From: Apricaphanius iberus
Lineage: Eukaryota > Chordata > Actinopteri > Cyprinodontiformes > Aphaniidae
DNA: 64,000 bases
Assembly: GCA_028564705.1 (NCBI GenBank)
Contig: JAPXFQ010002718.1
Coordinates: 1-64,000 of the forward strand
Reading direction: 5' to 3'
Numbering within the stretch: the stretch's first letter is position 1; each line of letters begins with the position of its first letter. The notes under the pieces are model-generated. The model worked only from the letters and a program-made list of their open reading frames with translations. It did no database searches and had not been told where the DNA came from. A program made the position numbers and the translations under genes. Shown here in pieces: positions 59,361-64,000 of the stretch.

Positions 59361-60490
59361 TGCTGCATTCCAGTTAACCTTTCCGAGTCAGAAAGTCGGA
59401 AATCTCGCTGTTGTCTCGCGTCATTTCCCAGTGACACGCCCCCTTCAGGTTGGAATACACAAGCTCCAACTCGGAGCTCTGAGGCTCCGTCCACACTAAG
59501 CCGGATAAGGTTATACGGGGAGTTAGACGCCTAATGTTATCCACTCAACACGAGCATTTACGCCCTGTTTACGGTCTGTTTAAGGTCCCATGATTGCGCA
59601 ATCCAATGCCTACCTATGCATGTACTGGGCATGCGCGGGGAAAAACAAAAAGAACACAGATTGACGCGTATAATCTATGTCACTGTCGGCGCCTCCTGGA
59701 TCGCCTCCTGTTTCGCCTTCTCATCCGCAAGTAGGTTAGGGTTAACTTTGCAAACGTCTGAATTTGCAAAAGAAGCAGTAGCATAGCGAGACTCGTCTCC
59801 ATCTTTGCTGTTGTCATTATATGCTGTCGCGTTGTTGTCATCGATTTAGGACGCAGTGTTTGATTGACGTTGCTGCTCTGATTTAGCCGGGGACCGGATA
59901 AGTTGCGTCCAGACGTGCTCATTTAGCCGTTGAGATAACAGTTAGACGGCTCTCTTACCCGGCTAATAGTTATCCGGCCACAGACCCCAAACAAAGCCGC
60001 CTTAGTGTGGACGATAGGGGGGTGTAGACTAAATACTTATACGTTTAAGGCATTATCCGGCTTAGTGTGGACGTGGCCTAAGAGTAGACCGAGTAGAGGG
60101 GGGGCAAGTTGGAAACAAAGATGGCTGCGCCCGTAGTTGAGATATATTTTCTTTGTATTCGCACTGTTGGTCATTTCAATGTTTTTAAATGCTCTTACAC
60201 ACTTGACTACATTTCTGCTTTATTCCGGTCACCAATTTATACATTGCATGACCTTGCTATGTGTGCATTACAATGTACAGCTTTGTTTTTCATGCTGGCC
60301 TGCTGAAGATGCTATGCCGCTATCAACAATAGCAATAACTACCCCGCCCCTTGACAGCTGCTGCCCTCGAAGCATCCATGTTCTTTCTGACTCGGAGTGT
60401 AGCGAGACAAACTGGAACGCTTTAAGTCGGGAATGACGTCATGTACAGCAACTCGGACGCCCGAGTTTCCGAGACAAATGAAATGCAGCA
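59361..60490. mobile_element. Non-autonomous DNA transposon with TGCTGCATT ends, carrying a nested element
   Basis: The left end TGCTGCATTCCAGTT and the inverted right end TGCTGCATTTCATTT pair up, and both arms continue with CGGAAA/TCGGAAA and AACTCGG words in inverted order. The nested element at 59483-60078 splits the left arm. Target duplication is not clear. Confidence 0.65.
59483..60078. mobile_element. Non-autonomous DNA transposon with CGTCCACACTAAGCCGG ends, copy 2
   Basis: It is the same family as 7833-8406, with near-identical first 110 bp, a diverged middle and the same right arm ending CCGGCTTAGTGTGGACGTGGCC. It is nested in the TGCTGCATT element. Confidence 0.82.
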
Positions 60491-60494
60491 GAAG

Positions 60495-60624
60495 CCTCAC
60501 TTGGTGCTAGGTTAAGCACCAGTTTGCAACCAAGAAAGGGGTGATTCTGTGGTGGAAAGTCAAAGAACCAGTTCCAAGTTTGGCTCAGACACTGAAAAAG
60601 CACTGGAACCAGCTTGCTACAAAT
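60495..60624. repeat. Dispersed repeat, same family as 6600-6770
   Basis: It shares GGTTAAGCACCAGTTTG, GTGGAAAGTCAAAGAACCAG, TTCCAAGT and GGAACCAGCTTG in order with 6600-6770. Confidence 0.5.
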
Positions 60625-60724
60625 GCCCAATTTCCACTAGTGCCAGTACTATACGGAACGGGACGTTTTGGCGAGTTTCCATTACCTGCGTCCGTTCTGA
60701 GCCGGGTGACATGGTCCCAGACTA

Positions 60725-61163
60725 AGGTCGAGGTCCCACCGCCCCCCCAATCCCGGCCCCACCCTTGCGAGAGGGGCTTGGGGAAAAGGGGAGGGTCGGA
60801 TTTCCCCCCCGCCGGCAGGCCGCAGGGGTAACGTGGAAGCACGGAGGGAGGGCTGGACCGGATGGAGGGCAGGGCAGGGAGGGAAAGGGGGTGACTCGGA
60901 GAGAGACACCCCGTTCCTCCGAACCCGAACCGATCGCCCAGCCGGCCGTCCTCCGCACACCACTCACCCCCTTTGGTCCACCGGGTGGGGAGGCCTCGGA
61001 GACGCCCGGCTCCCCTGCGGAGAGGGGGAGGAGAGGGCCCCTCCTCGGCTGTTGTGTCCGACTCTTCGCGCGACGCGGACCCGGCCGAGGGCGGGGGAGC
61101 CCAGGGTGGATGGGACCGGCGATTACCGTTAATCATCCTTCCGCGGGTTCACCTACGGAAACC
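60725..61163 (-). pseudogene. 18S rRNA 3' end plus ITS1 fragment
   Basis: On the minus strand, CAAGGTTTCCGTAGGTGAAC then CCGCGGAAGGATGATTA is the 3' terminus of eukaryotic 18S rRNA with one inserted base. It is followed by about 400 bp of very GC-rich sequence consistent with ITS1. No 5.8S sequence is found. The match begins within the final 40 bases or so of 18S. The left limit of ITS1 is approximate. Confidence 0.85.
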
Positions 61164-61300
61164 TTGGACTTAGAATATTTTCAGAGTTTCGTGCCTCTGG
61201 TAAGGCAGATTTTGGACTTAGAATATTTTCCCAGTTTTGTGCCTCTGGTAAGGCAGATTTTGGACTTAAAATATTTTCAACAGTTTGGGTTAGGGTAGAT
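61164..61300. repeat. 48-bp tandem repeat, about 2.8 copies
   Basis: TTGGACTTAGAATATTTT starts at 61164, 61212 and (as TTGGACTTAAAATATTTT) 61260. The first unit abuts the last base of the 18S fragment. Confidence 0.9.
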
Positions 61301-61344
61301 ATTTTTTCATTTCATTTTATTTATTTTTTTAATTCTTTATTTTT

Positions 61345-62075
61345 TACACTGGTCCTCCTGCATCCAGGCCCTCTCCCCCACCACCCTGGACCCGGTCCTC
61401 CTACTTCCAGTCATCCTGGCCCTGCTCCTCCTGCATCCAGGCCCTCTCCCCCACCACCCTGACCCCTGTCCTCCCGCATCCAGGCCCCCTGGCCCCAGTC
61501 CTCCTAGTTCCAGTCCTCCTGGCCCTGCTCCTCCTGCATCCAGGCCCTCTCCCCCACCACCCTGGCCCCGATCCTCCTACTTCCAGTCCTCCTGGCCCTG
61601 CTCCTCCTGCATCCAGACCCTCTCCCCCACCACCCTGGCCCCTGTCCACCCGCCTACAGGCCCCCTGGCCCCGGTCCTCCTACTTCCAGTCCTCCTGGCC
61701 CTGCTCCTCCTGCATCCAGGCCCTCTCTCCCACCACACTGGCCCCGGTCCTCGTACTTCCAGTCCTCCTGGCCCTGCTCCTCCTGCATCCAGGCCGTCTC
61801 CCCCACCAGCCTGGCCCTGGTCCTCGTACTTCCAGGCACCCTGGCCCTGGACCTCCTACTTCCAGGCACCCTGGCCCTGGATCTCCTACTTCCAGGCACC
61901 CTGGCCCTGGTCCTCCTGCATCCAGGCCCACTCAACCACCACCCTGGCCCTGGTCCTCCTACTTCCAGGCACCCTGGCCCTGCTCCTCCTGCATCCAGGC
62001 CCTCTCCCCCACCACCCTGGCCCTGGTCCTCCTACTTCCAGGCACCCTGGCCGTGCTCCTCCTGCATCCAGGCCC
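61345..62075. repeat. C-rich minisatellite with 73-bp and 103-bp higher-order units
   Basis: GCATCCAGG starts near 61360, 61433, 61536, 61609, 61712 and 61785 (spacings 73, 103, 73, 103, 73), then 61919, 61991 and 62064. Shorter modules CTCCTACTTCCAG and CCTGGCCCTG are shuffled among units. The plus strand is almost all C and T with few G. The long ORFs here are a repeat artefact. Confidence 0.95.
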
Positions 62076-62884
62076 AGCGGTAGCCGCTGATTGGTCTGGA
62101 GTTGTTTGTTTCTCTCAGAGTGAGCTATAGTTTAAAGTTTCAAATAAGCAGAACACTGCAGTTAACTGCAAGCAGCCTAAAATGAAACAGAAATCAATGA
62201 GTCATGAATTATATAAGTTTTGAACAATGTGAGGATCTTATTCATATATATATAGTATTGAATCCAGGCATGTCATCATGTTTTTCATGTTGGCTGAGTG
62301 GTTAGTGTTGGTGACTCCCATTCTTTGTCAAATTATTATCTATATTTTATTTTTAAATTGTTTCAGGTGTGTTTCAGGTTTTGCATTTCAATAAATGCAA
62401 CCAAAAACACAATTTTAATATCAGAGCCATTCTTTTTTTTGAGATTTTGGAATGCAGTCTTTCTTCTATTTATTTTTTGTGTCATACCGGATTTTTTTTT
62501 TCGTAAAAAGAAATTGCAAGTGATAAAAAATATTTTCAAAAAACCTGCTTTTATTGCAATCACCCTGTCCTGGAGCTGACTTGAATTTAATGTCCAACTA
62601 AAAACAAGCCGCAAAGTATCCTTGTAAAACAAGAGGGCTAGATTGACATCACTCTGAGCTATGGAAGTCTAAGTAGTACATTAGTTTAAAAAATCTCTGT
62701 TTTCCAAAAATTAAATCTTCAACAAGAGAAAAGAGATGCATTTTTCTGGAGGTTTTGTTAGGCTAAGCCCGCCCACGTCCTCGTCCACTACAGTTCTTTT
62801 GAGATGGTAATGGTTCCATTCGGGACCATACCGATCCGTTCCATTCTGTACTGGCCCTAGTGGAAATGGGGCAAAAAGACCCGT

Positions 62885-63058
62885 GGAAGAACCAAATCTT
62901 AGCCTGGCAGCTTCACACTCAGCTTTGAATCACTCCAGTGTATGTGAAAGTTTAGGTCTTGAAGCTTGCAAAAGAACCACATCATCTGCAAAAAGATAAG
63001 ATTAGACCCTGAGGTTTGTAAGCCTTCTCTTCAAAACGACACCTTAAGGTTCAAACAC
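62885..63058 (-). repeat. RTE-type LINE scrap
   Basis: AAAAGAACCACATCATCTGCAAAAAG and ACCCTGAGGTTTGTAAGCC match, in antisense, a conserved RTE polymerase stretch familiar from fish. Too short and broken for a frame. Confidence 0.45.
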
Positions 63059-63059
63059 A

Positions 63060-63290
63060 ATCAGAGATGAGAGATAGCCCCTGTAAGGTCTTGGATTGAA
63101 GTTCCTCTTCAAACAAGACAATAACACTAAACGTACAGTTTGGGCTACAATAGATGGGTTACCCATTCATTCATTAGAATGACGTAGTGAAAGTCCGACC
63201 TGAAATCCAATTGAAAATCTGTGGCATGACTTGGAAATGTATGTTCACCAACGCTCTCTATTATGTCTGCCTGAGCTTGCACACTGTATG
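63060..63290 (+). mobile_element. Tc1-like transposase fragment
   Basis: AAACAAGACAATAACACTAAACGTACAG (the DNDPKHTA region), then ACCTGAAATCCAATTGAAAA, TCTGTGGCATGACTTGGAAA and TTCACCAACGCTCTC (the LNPIEN region) appear in Tc1-like order. Confidence 0.7.
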
Positions 63291-64000
63291 CCCTACAGGG
63301 CGGGCGTTGAACCATAAAAACAACCCACTGGTAATTGGAACTAATGCATTCTCCAAGCAAAAAGGGGAGTTAGAACATAAAATATATGTTCTAATATATG
63401 TTTTCCAATGAACAATAAAAGGCAGTGAGCAGAGATCTCATGTGGAATCAACCTCTTCCCACTGCTTTATGTTGTTCCTGAGAAAACCAGACAAAGGCAA
63501 AGTTTATATCCCCAAGAGGAATGTTAAAATTTCCCCCAGCATCATCAAGGCATAAATTGCGCTCTTCATGACTTTGTTCCCTATCCCGCATGCCCACGCT
63601 TCACTCACTTCAACAGAAGGATTTGTCTTCCCAGAAACTGACCTCTGGCTGAGAGGACAGGTCGTTTGCTGTCATGTCGGTAAAAGATCAAGTTAGAATC
63701 AAGTAATTTGCATGACTCAACCCCCCCCCAACACAGTCGGTCATGAATCCCTCCCCCACCCACTTTTTTTTGTTGTTGCCCTTTTCCTCGATGTGGGAAC
63801 GCTCTTTCTTCCAAAGTATCCTCCAAGATGAACTCATCCTAAACCGCTGCTGTAAGAACAAAACCAGCTTTCATGAAAGAGCCCCTGTCACATCATCGTG
63901 CCCCTAACTGCTAATGTGGAAAATTACATGGTTCAAAGCATGATGTCAGTTTTTCAGCAACTACTGTGAGAGAGTAGAGAATCCCAACATGAAACCATTC
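63291..64000. other. Unassigned intergenic DNA
   Basis: No recognisable feature; a C-run lies at 63720-63730. Confidence 0.4.

Larger units (their letters stand above)
60625..62872. mobile_element. Composite bounded by about 40-bp inverted repeats, holding rDNA and satellite DNA
   Basis: GCCCAATTTCCACTAGTGCC with CAGTACTATACGGAACGG at the left pairs with the inverse at the right, GCCCCATTTCCACTAGGGCC with CAGTACAGAATGGAACGG. Inside, in order: ITS1/18S pseudogene (minus), a 48-bp repeat, an A+T patch, the C-rich minisatellite, and about 800 bp of A+T-rich DNA. The superfamily and target duplication are not resolved. Confidence 0.6.

Noticed and set aside
60585..61298. GC-rich ORFs of 93-183 codons on both strands
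   Set aside because: They overlie the ITS1/18S fragment, where high GC content removes stops; no protein signature.
61401..61935. Long Gly/Arg/Pro-rich ORFs on the minus strand
   Set aside because: They are open only because the minisatellite lacks stop words; all frames repeat the same units.

Overview
The window looks like non-genic DNA from a ray-finned (teleost) fish genome. That is an inference from the mix of elements: Tc1-like, hAT, PIF/Harbinger and TTAA-type DNA transposons, L2-like and other non-LTR remnants, tRNA-like dispersed repeats and an adintovirus-type Maverick. I found no recognisable host gene. There is one candidate terminal exon near 32.15 kb and one possible microexon near 23.8 kb.

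Positions 1 to about 6.5 kb are the right arm of a Maverick/Polinton of the adintovirus type, entirely on the minus strand and cut by the left window edge. In transcription order from the right, the genes are: an unrecognised 195-aa ORF; a Pro-rich protein with a Cys/His cluster (probably two exons); a DDE integrase with a chromodomain; a penton-type minor capsid protein; a small basic core protein; a major capsid protein; and the first 26 codons of an adenain-like protease. Every ORF fully inside the window is free of stops. TATA boxes overlap the 3' ends of upstream genes. Two tandem-repeat blocks (39 bp and 68 bp) sit in the non-coding gaps. The DNA polymerase B and packaging ATPase expected for this group must lie to the left, outside the window, if present.

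From 6.5 to 64 kb the sequence is a palimpsest of decayed transposons. Several have clear boundaries: a hAT with perfect 8-bp target duplications (37.2-38.0 kb); a Tc1-like element split by a 1.9-kb hAT that itself carries a hAT MITE (48.8-51.4 kb); a Harbinger-type element carrying a hAT MITE (45.75-46.8 kb); a Harbinger MITE inside a Tc1-like element (18.5-20.1 kb); and a TTAA-flanked MITE holding a tRNA-like repeat (15.9-16.8 kb). Two degenerate rDNA pieces occur: the 5' end of 28S at 41.0-41.3 kb, and ITS1 plus the 3' end of 18S on the minus strand at about 60.7-61.2 kb. The second lies inside an inverted-repeat-bounded composite with a 48-bp repeat and a C-rich minisatellite.

The intervals without calls are A+T-rich, with short ORFs that show no recognisable protein similarity.
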